Part shown: positions 15,004 through 23,723 of the stretch, in pieces
How positions within the stretch are numbered: the stretch's first letter is position 1
Layout of the letters: each line of letters opens with the position of its first letter
Source: an uncultured Oscillospiraceae bacterium
Lineage (GTDB): Bacteria; Bacillota; Clostridia; Oscillospirales; Oscillospiraceae
Direction of reading: 5' to 3'
Length of the DNA: 32,332 nt
NCBI GenBank assembly: GCA_944387845.1
Contig: CALXGH010000047.1
Span: 1 to 32,332, forward strand
Notes under the pieces: model-generated
Seen by the model: the letters and a program-made list of their open reading frames with translations, nothing else
Told to the model about the DNA's origin: nothing
Database searches by the model: none
Program-made: the position numbers and the translations under genes

Positions 15004-16104
15004 ATGAAAAACACATTTGGAAATAGCATAAGCGTAACTCTCTTTGGCGAGAGCCATGGAAGCCATATAGGCGCAGTTATTGACGGTATCGCCCCGGGTA
15101 TAGAGATCGATATGGACTATATCCATAATAAAATTGACCAGCGCAGGCCGCAGGGCAAAATATCAACGGCAAGAGTTGAAGCTGATGAGCCAAATTTTGT
15201 AAGCGGTGTGTTTGAGGGAAAGACAACGGGAACTCCCCTTTGTATAATAATGGAAAACTCAAACACGAAAAGTAAGGACTACTCAAAGACAAAAGACCTT
15301 ATGCGGCCGGGCCATGCGGATTTTACCGCAATTGAAAAATATCACGGCTTTGCCGACTACAGGGGGGGCGGCCACTTTTCAGGCAGGCTGACAGCGCCAA
15401 TAGTTGCCGCCGGAGCCATAATGGCAAAGGCTCTTGAGAATAAGGGAATATTTATCGGGACCCACATTAAACGCTGCCAGAACATTTCCGACAGGCCATT
15501 TGGAGATTTGAAATCGGATATAAAAAAACTGAACACTCCAGCATTTCCCACCCTTGATGACAGAGCCGGGGCGGAGATAGTAAAAATCATCGAGACGGCC
15601 GCAGCTGAAAAGGACAGCGTGGGAGGTATCCTGGAGACTGCTGTAACAGGTATTCCCTCCGGTGTGGGAGAGCCATGGTTTGACTCTATTGAGAGTGTTC
15701 TGGCTCACGGACTATTTGCGGTACCTGCGGTAAAAGGTGTTGAGTTTGGAGCGGGCTTTGCCTTCGCGGATGTGAGGGGTAGTCAGGCAAACGACAGCTT
15801 TTATATGGACGGGGACACAGTAAAGACGAAAACAAACAACAACGGCGGTATAAACGGCGGCATTACAAACGGAATGCCAATAGTATTTAGTACAGTCATA
15901 AAGCCCACGGCCTCAATATTCAGGCCCCAGGACACTGTGGATATAGCGAAAATGGAAAACGCGGTGCTGGAGCTTAAGGGAAGACATGACCCGGCCATAT
16001 TCCATAGGGCAAGAGTTGTAATCGACAGTATAACGGCTATATGCCTTTGCGATATGCTCTGTCAGAGGTTCGGAACCGACTGGCTTGCTGACAAGGAGGG
16101 ATAA
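15004..16104 (+). CDS. aroC: Chorismate synthase
   Basis: This enzyme performs the last shikimate step: EPSP to chorismate with reduced FMN. The protein has 366 residues. Family segments are FGESHGSHIGAVIDGI, QRRPQGKISTARVE, LMRPGHADFTAIEKY, GGGHFSGRLTAPIVAAGAI, NNNGGINGGITNGMPI, and a C-terminal GRHDPAIFHRARVV. The GGGHFSG version of the usual GGGRSSAR segment also occurs in other Clostridia and is not a defect. The open frame runs upstream inside aroB, but ATG 15004 with GAGAGGT before it, 11 nt after the aroB stop, is the real start. aroEK follows two bases after the stop. Confidence 0.97.
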   Translation: MKNTFGNSISVTLFGESHGSHIGAVIDGIAPGIEIDMDYIHNKIDQRRPQGKISTARVEADEPNFVSGVFEGKTTGTPLCIIMENSNTKSKDYSKTKDLMRPGHADFTAIEKYHGFADYRGGGHFSGRLTAPIVAAGAIMAKALENKGIFIGTHIKRCQNISDRPFGDLKSDIKKLNTPAFPTLDDRAGAEIVKIIETAAAEKDSVGGILETAVTGIPSGVGEPWFDSIESVLAHGLFAVPAVKGVEFGAGFAFADVRGSQANDSFYMDGDTVKTKTNNNGGINGGITNGMPIVFSTVIKPTASIFRPQDTVDIAKMENAVLELKGRHDPAIFHRARVVIDSITAICLCDMLCQRFGTDWLADKEG

Positions 16105-16106
16105 AG

Positions 16107-17354
16107 ATGGAAAGATACGGACTTTTGGGCCATCCTCTCGGCCACAGCTTTTCAAAGGAGATACACGAGTCAATCACGGACTACACTTATGAGCTGATTG
16201 ATCTGGATCTGGAAAACTTCCATAAATTTATGGAAAAGCGGGACTTTTCCGCTGTAAATGTAACAATACCATACAAGCAGGAGGTAATACCCTATCTTGA
16301 CCATATAGACCCAATGGCAAAGACCATAGGAGCTGTGAACACTGTTGTAAACAGAGGCGGCTCTCTCTGGGGCTATAACACAGACGCTGTTGGGCTAAAG
16401 GATCTTATACTGAGAAATACTGACAGTCTGACGGGCAAAACGGTCCTGATTTTAGGCAGCGGGGGTACCTCAAAGACTGCAAGATATGTAGCTGCCGACC
16501 TTGGAGCGGAGAAGATATATATAGCCTCAAGGCACGAAAACAACGAGGACAGCCGCTTTATCACATACGATGAGATAGAGAAGATAGCGGACAGTGTTGA
16601 TGTCCTGATAAATACAACACCTCTGGGTATGTATCCCAACCCGGAAGGGAAAGCAGCTGACGTAAAGGTTTTTAAAAATCTCGGCTGTGTAATTGACGTT
16701 GTGTATAATCCTCTCAGGACGAAGCTTGTTCTGGAGGCCAAAGAGATGGGTATACCTGCCGAGGGCGGACTTTATATGCTGGTCTCACAGGCAGTAAAAG
16801 CCATTGAGCATTTCCGAGACTGTGAGATATCAGATGATGTTAAGGAAAAAGCATTTAAAAATGTGCTCAAAAAGCGGCAAAACATAGTCTTTACGGGAAT
16901 GCCCGGCAGCGGCAAGACGGTGATTGGAAAACTGGTAGCGGAAAGGCTGGGCATGAAATTCTGCGATACAGACGAGGTCATTGAAAGCCGCTATGCTCAC
17001 CCCAGTGTTATCATAAGAGAAAAGGGCGAGGCGGAGTTTCGTGATATAGAGAGTACCGTAACAGCTGAGATAGCTATGGAAAATGGATGTGTAATCTCCA
17101 CAGGAGGCGGCGCCATACTGAGACAGGAGAACATAAGAAATCTCAAAATGAACGGAAAGATATTTTTCATTGACAGAGCTCTTGAAGACATACTCCCGTC
17201 AGAAGACAGGCCTCTTTCCTCTACAAGGGAGCAGCTTATCCAGGTTTATAATGACAGGATCGATATATACCGCTCCACCTGCGATATGGTGATAAACGCC
17301 GACTGCGGGCCTGATGCGGCATCTGATAAAGTTATCATGGAGATGAGTTTATGA
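16107..17354 (+). CDS. aroEK: Fused shikimate dehydrogenase-shikimate kinase
   Basis: One 415-residue polypeptide carries two sequential shikimate enzymes. Residues 1 to about 245 are shikimate dehydrogenase: GHPLGHSFSK at the start, NVTIPYK with catalytic K57, GAVNTVV, the NADP Rossmann loop GSGGTSKTA, INTTPLGM and EGGLYMLVSQA. Residues from about 262 on are shikimate kinase: Walker A GMPGSGKT (264-271), FCDTDEVIE, RDIES, STGGGAI, and the lid RPLSS. No stop, frameshift or internal ribosome binding site separates them; a short lysine-rich linker (about 245-262) joins them. The ATG follows AGGAGGG. The last four bases overlap aroQ (ATGA). The order in the chain follows the order of reaction: dehydroshikimate to shikimate to shikimate 3-phosphate. 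Confidence 0.97.
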   Translation: MERYGLLGHPLGHSFSKEIHESITDYTYELIDLDLENFHKFMEKRDFSAVNVTIPYKQEVIPYLDHIDPMAKTIGAVNTVVNRGGSLWGYNTDAVGLKDLILRNTDSLTGKTVLILGSGGTSKTARYVAADLGAEKIYIASRHENNEDSRFITYDEIEKIADSVDVLINTTPLGMYPNPEGKAADVKVFKNLGCVIDVVYNPLRTKLVLEAKEMGIPAEGGLYMLVSQAVKAIEHFRDCEISDDVKEKAFKNVLKKRQNIVFTGMPGSGKTVIGKLVAERLGMKFCDTDEVIESRYAHPSVIIREKGEAEFRDIESTVTAEIAMENGCVISTGGGAILRQENIRNLKMNGKIFFIDRALEDILPSEDRPLSSTREQLIQVYNDRIDIYRSTCDMVINADCGPDAASDKVIMEMSL

Positions 17355-17782
17355 AAATATGCGTAATTAACGGACCAAACATAAATTTCCTCGGAATAAG
17401 AGAGCCGGATATATACGGCAGGGAGACTTATAAAAGCCTTCTTGAGAAGATAAAAAATCACTGCGACAAAAATGGTATCGATGTAGAATTCTTCCAGTCC
17501 AACCACGAGGGCGCAATGGTAGATAAGATACAGGACTGCTACGGAAAGATAGACGGTATAGTCATGAATCCGGCGGCGTATACCCACACAAGCGTCGCAC
17601 TGCTGGACGCGGTGAAAGCGGTTGGAATACCGACGGTTGAGATACATATTTCGGATGTGTCCAAAAGAGAGGACTTCAGACAGGTGAGTTTTGTAAGAGC
17701 CGCCTGCGTCAAGACCATAGTAGGCCACGGCACGGACGGATATCTTGAGGCCATAGACTTTTTGAAGGAGTATGTAAAATGA
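17351..17782 (+). CDS. aroQ: Type II 3-dehydroquinate dehydratase
   Basis: This enzyme performs the third shikimate step, removing water from 3-dehydroquinate by the type II (dodecameric) enzyme. The protein has 143 residues, the usual size. Key segments are the N-terminal INGPNINFLGIREPDIYG with the catalytic Tyr, QSNHEGAMVDKI, NPAAYTHTSVAL and the substrate-binding EIHISDVSKREDFR. The start ATG overlaps the aroEK stop by four bases and the stop overlaps the aroA start by four bases, so translation is coupled on both sides. No type I (AroD) gene is present in the window. Confidence 0.97.
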   Translation: MKICVINGPNINFLGIREPDIYGRETYKSLLEKIKNHCDKNGIDVEFFQSNHEGAMVDKIQDCYGKIDGIVMNPAAYTHTSVALLDAVKAVGIPTVEIHISDVSKREDFRQVSFVRAACVKTIVGHGTDGYLEAIDFLKEYVK

Positions 17783-18996
17783 GAGCTGTGATAGAAAAGA
17801 GCACGGCCCATGGACAGGTAAAAGCTCCACCTTCAAAAAGCGCTTCACACAGGCTCCTTATTGCGGCGGGACTTGCAAATGGTAGGTCAGAGGTTAAAAA
17901 TATTGCCTTAAGCGAGGATATAAAAGCCACAATCGACGCTCTGTCCGCCTTCGGCGTAAAGTGCAGCGTAAACGGGGACACCGTTACGGTGGAGGGCGGC
18001 GGCCTTGAAAATATCGGTAGTATAACAAAGACCGTAAATTGCCGGGAAAGCGGTAGCACCCTGAGGTTTTTCATCCCCCTCGGACTGCTTTTTGAAACGC
18101 CGGTAGAATTTACGGGCTATGGAAGGCTACTTAAAAGGCCAATGACAGTTTATGAAGATATCTGCAGTGAGCAGGGCCTTGAGTTTTCTCAGAGTGATGA
18201 AAAGATTCTGGTAAAGGGTAGACTAAAAAGCGGGACATACAACGTAAGGGGCGATATCAGCAGCCAGTTTATAACGGGACTTCTCTTCGCCCTGCCGATG
18301 CTACAAGGGGACAGCGTTATAAATATCATACCGCCGGTAGAGAGTAGACCCTATATAGATATGACTCTGAAAGCCCTGTCTGATTTTGGAATAGAATACA
18401 AATTTGAGGGCAATGTGATAAATATTCCCGGCGGCCAGAGATACTGTGCAAGAGAGATTACGGTGGAGGGAGACTACTCCAACGCCGCTTTTCTGGAGGC
18501 ACTGAAAATGACCGGGGGAGATGTTGAGGTAACTGGACTTGACCCAGACAGTATTCAGGGCGACAAAGCGTATATTGGCTTTTTTAAAGACCTTCGTAGT
18601 GGTGGGCGACCGGAGCTTGACATATCCCAGTGCCCGGACCTTGGTCCTGTACTTATGGGTATGGCGGCACTATGGGGCGGCGCCGTACTAAATGGCACCA
18701 AAAGGCTCAGGATAAAAGAGAGCGATAGAGGCCAGGCCATGAAAAAGGAGCTTTTGAAGTTCGGAATAGAGGCCGAGATTTACGACAACCACATTGTGGT
18801 AAAGGGAGGCGTTCTGAAAAAGCCGGAGGAAACCCTCAATCCTCATAATGACCACAGAATTGCCATGACGCTGGCGCTTCTTGCCTCAGTTACAGGGGGC
18901 GAGATAGAAAATGCCCAGTGTGTAAATAAGAGCTATCCTGCTTTCTGGGAGGATATAAAGAAACTTGGAATAAAGGTGGGCCTTTACGATGATTAG
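17779..18996 (+). CDS. aroA: 3-Phosphoshikimate 1-carboxyvinyltransferase (EPSP synthase)
   Basis: This enzyme performs the sixth shikimate step, joining shikimate 3-phosphate and PEP. The protein has 405 residues, somewhat short of the 427 in E. coli. Conserved parts are APPSKSASHR near the N-terminus, the phosphate-loop region CRESGSTLRF, DISSQFITGLLFA, CPDLGPVLMGMAAL, RIKESDRGQAM and NPHNDHRIAM. The loop that reads GNAGTAMRP in E. coli reads RESGSTLRF here, so the Thr97/Pro101 positions differ. Inhibitor response cannot be deduced from that alone. It overlaps aroQ by four and tyrA by eight bases. Confidence 0.97.
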   Translation: MRAVIEKSTAHGQVKAPPSKSASHRLLIAAGLANGRSEVKNIALSEDIKATIDALSAFGVKCSVNGDTVTVEGGGLENIGSITKTVNCRESGSTLRFFIPLGLLFETPVEFTGYGRLLKRPMTVYEDICSEQGLEFSQSDEKILVKGRLKSGTYNVRGDISSQFITGLLFALPMLQGDSVINIIPPVESRPYIDMTLKALSDFGIEYKFEGNVINIPGGQRYCAREITVEGDYSNAAFLEALKMTGGDVEVTGLDPDSIQGDKAYIGFFKDLRSGGRPELDISQCPDLGPVLMGMAALWGGAVLNGTKRLRIKESDRGQAMKKELLKFGIEAEIYDNHIVVKGGVLKKPEETLNPHNDHRIAMTLALLASVTGGEIENAQCVNKSYPAFWEDIKKLGIKVGLYDD

Positions 18997-19846
18997 TAAA
19001 GATACAAAATTTCTTATAGTGGGTCTGGGACTCATTGGCGGCTGCTATGCAATGGAACTCAGCGAAAAGGGATATGAAGTCAATGCCATAGCCCGGCGCC
19101 AGGAGACAATAGACTACGCGCTGGAAAAGAAAATGATTAAAAAAGGTTCGGCCTTTGTGGATGAGGAGCTGATAAAGCGGGCTGATATTATCGTTTTCGC
19201 TCTGTATCCTGGGGAATTTGTAAAGTGGATAGAAAACAATCAGCATCTTTTCAGACCGGGAACCCTTATAACAGACGTAACTGGAGTCAAAACCGCCATA
19301 GTTCCGAAAATCCAGGATATTTTGAGGGAGGATGTGGAATTCATTCCCGCACACCCCATGGCAGGACGTGAGAAATACGGTGTTGAAAACAGTGATCCTG
19401 AGATATTCGTCGGCGCTAACTATATTGTTACTCCAACAGAAAAAAACACCAAGGAGGCTATCGATACATGTTGCGCATTGGGGCAGCTTTTGGGATTTTA
19501 TAGGGTCAGCGTTTTGTCCATAGAAGAACACGACAAAATGATAGGGTTTCTCTCCCAGCTTACCCACTGCATTGCGGTGTCTCTTATGACATGTAACAGC
19601 GACGACGCCCTTGTGAAATATACAGGGGACTCCTTTAGAGATCTGACGAGGATCGCCAGGATAAATGAAGTCATGTGGTCGGAGCTGTTTCTTCTGAACA
19701 AAAAATATCTCGTTGACGAGATCGACTCCTTTGTGGGCGAACTTGAGAAAATGAAAAATATGCTTGCCTGTGATGATAGAAATGGACTTATGGAAATGAT
19801 GAAGCTTTCCACATCAAGACGAGGCAAGTTTGATAAAGGCATATAA
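18989..19846 (+). CDS. tyrA: Prephenate dehydrogenase
   Basis: The enzyme oxidises prephenate to 4-hydroxyphenylpyruvate, the Tyr branch. The protein has 285 residues with an N-terminal Rossmann domain (VGLGLIGG at about 11-18, IARR, DVTGVK), the catalytic AHPMAGREK, and an all-helical dimer domain with the segments LTHCIAVSL and DSFRDLTRIA. There is no fused chorismate mutase or C-terminal ACT domain, so Tyr feedback through an ACT domain is not expected; prephenate comes from the mutase half of PheA. The start overlaps the end of aroA by eight bases. The next gene follows after 40 bp without a terminator. Confidence 0.96.
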   Translation: MISKDTKFLIVGLGLIGGCYAMELSEKGYEVNAIARRQETIDYALEKKMIKKGSAFVDEELIKRADIIVFALYPGEFVKWIENNQHLFRPGTLITDVTGVKTAIVPKIQDILREDVEFIPAHPMAGREKYGVENSDPEIFVGANYIVTPTEKNTKEAIDTCCALGQLLGFYRVSVLSIEEHDKMIGFLSQLTHCIAVSLMTCNSDDALVKYTGDSFRDLTRIARINEVMWSELFLLNKKYLVDEIDSFVGELEKMKNMLACDDRNGLMEMMKLSTSRRGKFDKGI

Positions 19847-19886
19847 ACAAGGTATATAAAGGTTTAAATAGAAGGAGAATATTGTT

Positions 19887-20915
19887 ATGAATTGTACTTA
19901 CAAGAGAAAATTACCGGAACCTGCCGAAATTATAGAGCAGTTCCCTATAACAAAAGAAATCGCTCAGATAAAAGCGGACAGAGATAAACAGATTGCTGAT
20001 ATCATAACTGGTAAGGATGACAGGTTCCTTCTTGTCATAGGGCCGTGCTCCGCTGATCAGGAGGCAAGCGTTCTGGACTATGTTACAAGACTTGCAGAGC
20101 TCCAGGAAGAAGTAAAGGACAGACTGCTTCTTGTACCAAGAGTATACACAAACAAGCCCAGAACTACAGGCGACGGATACAAAGGAATGCTCCATAATCC
20201 GGACCCAACACATGAGTCCAATATGCTTCAGGGCATTATGCAGATAAGAGATCTTCATATCCGAGTAGTAAAAGAGACCGGTCTTACAAGTGCAGACGAG
20301 ATGCTCTACCCGGATAACCATAGATACCTGAGCGACCTTCTCTCCTATGTAGCAGTAGGTGCGAGATCTGTTGAAAATCAGCAGCATCGTCTTACAGCCA
20401 GTGCGGTTTCAATACCTGTTGGTATGAAGAACCCAACAAGTGGCGACCTGTCCGTTATGCTCAATGCCATCACTGCCGCTCAGCACAGCCATACTTTCAT
20501 CTATGGCGGTTGGGAGATAGAGAGTACAGGCAATCCTCTTGCCCATGCCATACTCCGAGGCAGTGTAACGCCTCAGGGTAAGAATGTCTCTAACTACCAT
20601 TACGAGAATCTTGTCAGCCTCTATGAAGATTACTCCAAAAAGAATCTTCAGAACCTGGCTCTTATTGTGGATACAAACCACTCTAATTCCGGTAAAAATT
20701 ACCTTGAGCAGATAAGAATTGCTAAGGACGTCATCCACAGCAGAAACCAGAACAGTGATATAAAGAAGATGACAAAGGGCCTTATGATAGAAAGCTATAT
20801 CGAAGACGGTAATCAGGATCCATCTGGCACAGTTTACGGCAAGTCTGTAACGGACCCGTGCCTTGGCTGGGAAAAGACATACAAACTTGTTTGTGAAATC
20901 GCTGAGAGCGTCTAA
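19887..20915 (+). CDS. aroF: 3-Deoxy-7-phosphoheptulonate (DAHP) synthase, class I (AroFGH type)
   Basis: This is the first committed shikimate step: PEP plus erythrose 4-phosphate to DAHP. The protein has 342 residues with class I-alpha (E. coli AroF/G/H-like) signatures: an N-terminal extension used for feedback (about 1-45), LLVIGPCSADQE, PRVYTNKPRTTGDGYKG, VGARSVENQQHR, VGMKNPTSGD and IVDTNHSNSGK. Which aromatic amino acid inhibits it cannot be judged by eye. AGAAGGAG precedes the ATG. It is the last gene of the operon, so the pathway's entry enzyme is under the same Phe/Tyr attenuator as its branch enzymes. The symbol is chosen by family only. Confidence 0.96.
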   Translation: MNCTYKRKLPEPAEIIEQFPITKEIAQIKADRDKQIADIITGKDDRFLLVIGPCSADQEASVLDYVTRLAELQEEVKDRLLLVPRVYTNKPRTTGDGYKGMLHNPDPTHESNMLQGIMQIRDLHIRVVKETGLTSADEMLYPDNHRYLSDLLSYVAVGARSVENQQHRLTASAVSIPVGMKNPTSGDLSVMLNAITAAQHSHTFIYGGWEIESTGNPLAHAILRGSVTPQGKNVSNYHYENLVSLYEDYSKKNLQNLALIVDTNHSNSGKNYLEQIRIAKDVIHSRNQNSDIKKMTKGLMIESYIEDGNQDPSGTVYGKSVTDPCLGWEKTYKLVCEIAESV

Positions 20916-20940
20916 TTTATATTACGTAACAAAAAGAAAA

Positions 20941-20978
20941 AAGACGGTTCGAATTAAATCGAACCGTCTTTTGTTTTT
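20941..20978. terminator. Terminator closing the aromatic operon and the opposing TPM operon
   Basis: AAGACGGTTCGA (20941-20952) and TCGAACCGTCTT (20959-20970) form a perfect 12-bp stem with a 6-nt loop, followed by TTGTTTTT. A-rich sequence on the left gives a T-tract on the minus strand, so it should work in both directions between the convergent operons. Confidence 0.92.
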
Positions 20979-21006
20979 AATATAGGTTTGGGCCAAAACG
21001 CAGAAT

Positions 21007-21933
21007 TTATCTTCTGCCGCCGCCACCGCCGCCGGAGAAGCCGCCTCCACCATGGCCAATGCCGCCGCCGAAGCCACCAAAACCGCCGGAAGAGCCACCG
21101 CCGCCAAAGCCGCTGCCTCCTCCAAAGCCACCGCCTCCACCATGGGGGCCGCCGGGGCCTCTTGGTCCGCGCCAATGTCTGTGAGGTCCACTCCACAGGA
21201 ACCAGAAATGGTATGGAGGGATCATTGTTGCGCCTAAATAATTATAATAGGAATAATATCTGCGCCTGTCATTCTGTATGGAAATAAGAATAAACATGAA
21301 TATTACAAGGATGGTAACTATGTTTCTGGCAAAAAAGTACAAGATCCTTGTGAAGAAGGAAGGCTGAGCCGGATTTTCATATCCATCGCCGTACCCATTT
21401 CCGTTTATGCCATAATAGTCGTCAAAACCACCCTGAGTACCGTACTGATTCTCATACCAGTATACAAGCTGTGGGAAAAGAGAGGCGACTGCCCCGTCAA
21501 AGTCTCCTCTGTCGAAGTCATCCCAGAAATAGTCGTTTAGATATTCATCGGCCAAGCTATCAAACTCACTTATACCAGCGCCGGTTGCAAGCCAGCCTTT
21601 GCCCTCCTGGGTAACAAGCAGCAGGAGCATGCCATTATTGTTTTCGTCGTCGCCTACTCCCCATTCATTGAACAGAGCATTGGCGTACTCATCTGAGTAC
21701 TGGTACGTATCAAGATAATCTATTGTAACTACGACTATTTGGGCGCCGCCACAGTTCTGCTCAAGATAACCGTTTGTGTCGATTATCATCTGCTTTGTAT
21801 CAGATGACAGAACTCCTGCATAGTCGGCCACATAGAATTCCTCGCTCTTGTCCACTATAGCCCCTGCGGGAATGGAAAAGAGCAGGACAAAGACAATTAA
21901 AAGTAGTGATACTGTCTTAATATGTTTTTTCAT
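21007..21933 (-). CDS. TPM-domain membrane protein with glycine-rich tail
   Basis: The protein has 308 residues. A signal peptide (about 1-25, ending PAGA) is followed by an exported TPM domain (about 30-165: YVADYAGVLSSDTKQ, QIVVVTIDYL, NNGMLLLLVTQEGKGW, TGAGISE). One membrane helix lies at about 195-217 (NIVTILVIFMFILIS), and a tail from about 250 is mostly Gly with Phe and Ser. This layout matches the YgcG/TPM_phosphatase family, often coded next to LemA proteins as here. The glycine tail after the helix is typical. Catalytic function in this family is unsettled. The start has AAGGAG before it. It is the last gene of the xpaC-telA-lemA-TPM series, closed by the 20941 terminator. Confidence 0.9.
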   Translation of the reverse strand: MKKHIKTVSLLLIVFVLLFSIPAGAIVDKSEEFYVADYAGVLSSDTKQMIIDTNGYLEQNCGGAQIVVVTIDYLDTYQYSDEYANALFNEWGVGDDENNNGMLLLLVTQEGKGWLATGAGISEFDSLADEYLNDYFWDDFDRGDFDGAVASLFPQLVYWYENQYGTQGGFDDYYGINGNGYGDGYENPAQPSFFTRILYFFARNIVTILVIFMFILISIQNDRRRYYSYYNYLGATMIPPYHFWFLWSGPHRHWRGPRGPGGPHGGGGGFGGGSGFGGGGSSGGFGGFGGGIGHGGGGFSGGGGGGRR

Positions 21934-21942
21934 CGGAACTCC

Positions 21943-22503
21943 TTAAGAAAAATATTCTGGACCGGTTTTCAGAAAAGGACTAAACAGGCTGACAGGAAAT
22001 GTCTTCAGGGTTTTATCGTAAAATTCTGAAACCGTATCATTGTAGCTTAAACCTTCTATGGCAGTCTGAGCGCCGCGAAGGGTCTGCATATAGTAGTCCA
22101 GCATTTGCTGCTGGTCTTCAGTAAGCTCCATACCTGAAATGAGGTCATATACCTCTTCGCTGTACTTTGTTATCAGCTCGTTTGCTGAAAATCTATCGCT
22201 TATTGTAACGCTGTCGATCAAGGCGTAACGTGCGCTCTGAAGATCATTATACGCTGAATCTGTAATGCCAAGCTGACTGCTAAGCGTCAGAAGGCCGTTT
22301 GCAGCGTTTGCCCTGTTATCAAGATGGGACTGGATGGACTTTTCGGTGTATCCTTCCTCGTCGTTGTAGACGCCATTATAGAATCCCTCTTCAATATCGG
22401 ATGCCAGAGCGGAGACAGACCTTATCACACCAATAGGTGTAAATATTACAACAACGCATACTAGCACGATTACAGCAAGGAGTCTGTTAGTGGATAAATT
22501 CAT
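21943..22503 (-). CDS. LemA-like membrane protein
   Basis: The protein has 186 residues with one N-terminal membrane helix (about 8-30, LLAVIVLVCVVVIFTPIGVI) and a helical exterior part. The segment SIQSHLDNRANAANGLLTL resembles the LemA signature in which a 'V-x-x-Q-L-x-R-R' helix is followed by 'L-I-P-N-L', but it is divergent. Its position next to a TPM-domain gene supports LemA, because the two are commonly paired. The ends nearly touch the TPM gene (9 bp), so they are cotranscribed. The role is unknown; envelope maintenance is only a guess from context. Confidence 0.75.
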   Translation of the reverse strand: MNLSTNRLLAVIVLVCVVVIFTPIGVIRSVSALASDIEEGFYNGVYNDEEGYTEKSIQSHLDNRANAANGLLTLSSQLGITDSAYNDLQSARYALIDSVTISDRFSANELITKYSEEVYDLISGMELTEDQQQMLDYYMQTLRGAQTAIEGLSYNDTVSEFYDKTLKTFPVSLFSPFLKTGPEYFS

Positions 22504-22532
22504 ATATAGGACCTTTCCTTATAAGTAAGGGA

Positions 22533-23684
22533 TTATTTGAACTCAAGAAGCTTTTTCTTCAGCTCGCCCTCAATCCTGCCAAGCTCGGCCTCAGCCTCTT
22601 TACGCCGTGCGGAGCCTTCCTGCTGGATAGTGCGTACATCTTCAAGAGTTTCAATAAGCATCTGGTTTGTTTTCTGGAGAGTTTCAATTTCAACAATACC
22701 ACGCTCAGACTCTCTTGCAACTTCAATAGAGCCCTGTTTGAGCTTTTCGGCATTTCTCTGGAGAAGCTGGTTAGTTACTTCAGAGACCTCTCTCTGTGCC
22801 TCCATAGCCTGCTGGGAGTGGTGCATACCAAGGGCAAGAACCATCTGGTTTTTCCAGAGTGGAATAGTATTGACAAGTGATGTCTGGATCTTTTCTATAA
22901 GCAGAGTATCGTTGTTCTGCAAAAGACGGATCTGAGGGGACATCTGAATGGATATTACTCTTGTGAGCTCCAGATCGTATATCTTCTTTTCAAAACGGTT
23001 TATCATATTGGCGTAATCGCTTGCAGCCTGAGCGTCCTCCGGAAGGCCAGAAGCACTAGCCTTGCTCTGGAGAGCAGGCAGGGTCTCGGATTTTGCCTTT
23101 TCAAGGTGCTGCTTGCCCGCAAGGATATACATTGTAAGCTCTTTGAAATAGTTCTGGTTCAGCTCATACATTTTGTCCAACATGGCAACGTCTTTGAGGA
23201 GAATTACCTGATGATTCTGAAGTTCATCGGCAATTTTGTTTACATTAACCTCAGCTTTTGCGTACTGTGCCTTCATGGACGCAATTTTGTTCTCAACTTT
23301 TTTCTTAAAACCAAAGAAGCCTTTTTTCTCTTCCTCGCCGTAATTGAATCCCTTAAGCTCTACAACAAGGTCAGAGAGCATATCGCCAACCTCTCCCATG
23401 TCTTTTGTACGTACGGAGTTGAGTGTGTTACTGGAGAAATCAGATACATGTTTCTGGGCCGCGCTACCGTACTGTAGAACGGCGTTAGTGTCTGTTATGT
23501 CTATTTTTTCTGCAAAGTCCATTACAGCTTTTCTCTCATTTTCTGAGAGATTGCTCATATCAAGTTTAACGGCATTGGCGTCCCGCTCTTCCTTATTAGC
23601 CTGCTCTGCCTGGACGGCAGCAGCGGCGGTCTCGCCGGTAGGATTCAAAGTCAGTTCAGGTATGAATTCGTTGTTGTCTGCCAT
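22533..23684 (-). CDS. TelA/KlaA family (toxic anion resistance-like) protein
   Basis: This soluble, largely helical protein of 383 residues belongs to the TelA family, first linked with tellurite resistance but widespread as an envelope or stress gene. Characteristic segments are FGFKKKVENKIASMKAQY, LLKDVAMLDKMYELNQNYF, a LIEKIQTSLVNTIPLWKNQM helix, and the NQLLQRNAEKLKQGS run near the end. Long heptad-like stretches suggest coiled coils at about 120-200 and 300-380. A GAAAGGA ribosome binding site precedes the ATG. It follows xpaC by 39 bp, the pairing usual in Firmicutes. A true resistance role should not be assumed. Confidence 0.92.
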   Translation of the reverse strand: MADNNEFIPELTLNPTGETAAAAVQAEQANKEERDANAVKLDMSNLSENERKAVMDFAEKIDITDTNAVLQYGSAAQKHVSDFSSNTLNSVRTKDMGEVGDMLSDLVVELKGFNYGEEEKKGFFGFKKKVENKIASMKAQYAKAEVNVNKIADELQNHQVILLKDVAMLDKMYELNQNYFKELTMYILAGKQHLEKAKSETLPALQSKASASGLPEDAQAASDYANMINRFEKKIYDLELTRVISIQMSPQIRLLQNNDTLLIEKIQTSLVNTIPLWKNQMVLALGMHHSQQAMEAQREVSEVTNQLLQRNAEKLKQGSIEVARESERGIVEIETLQKTNQMLIETLEDVRTIQQEGSARRKEAEAELGRIEGELKKKLLEFK

Positions 23685-23723
23685 AGTGGTCGTTCCTTTC
23701 GTATATATTTAATTTGAGTGAGT

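Noticed and set aside
15361..15420. The GGGHFSGRLTA segment of chorismate synthase as a damaged GGGRSSARETA motif
   Set aside because: This version is found in other Clostridia-type chorismate synthases, and the rest of the active site is intact.
20988..21287. A plus-strand Arg/His-rich frame opposite the glycine-rich tail of the TPM protein
   Set aside because: It is the antisense reading of glycine codons (GGN to NCC/CGC), so its low complexity is an artefact.
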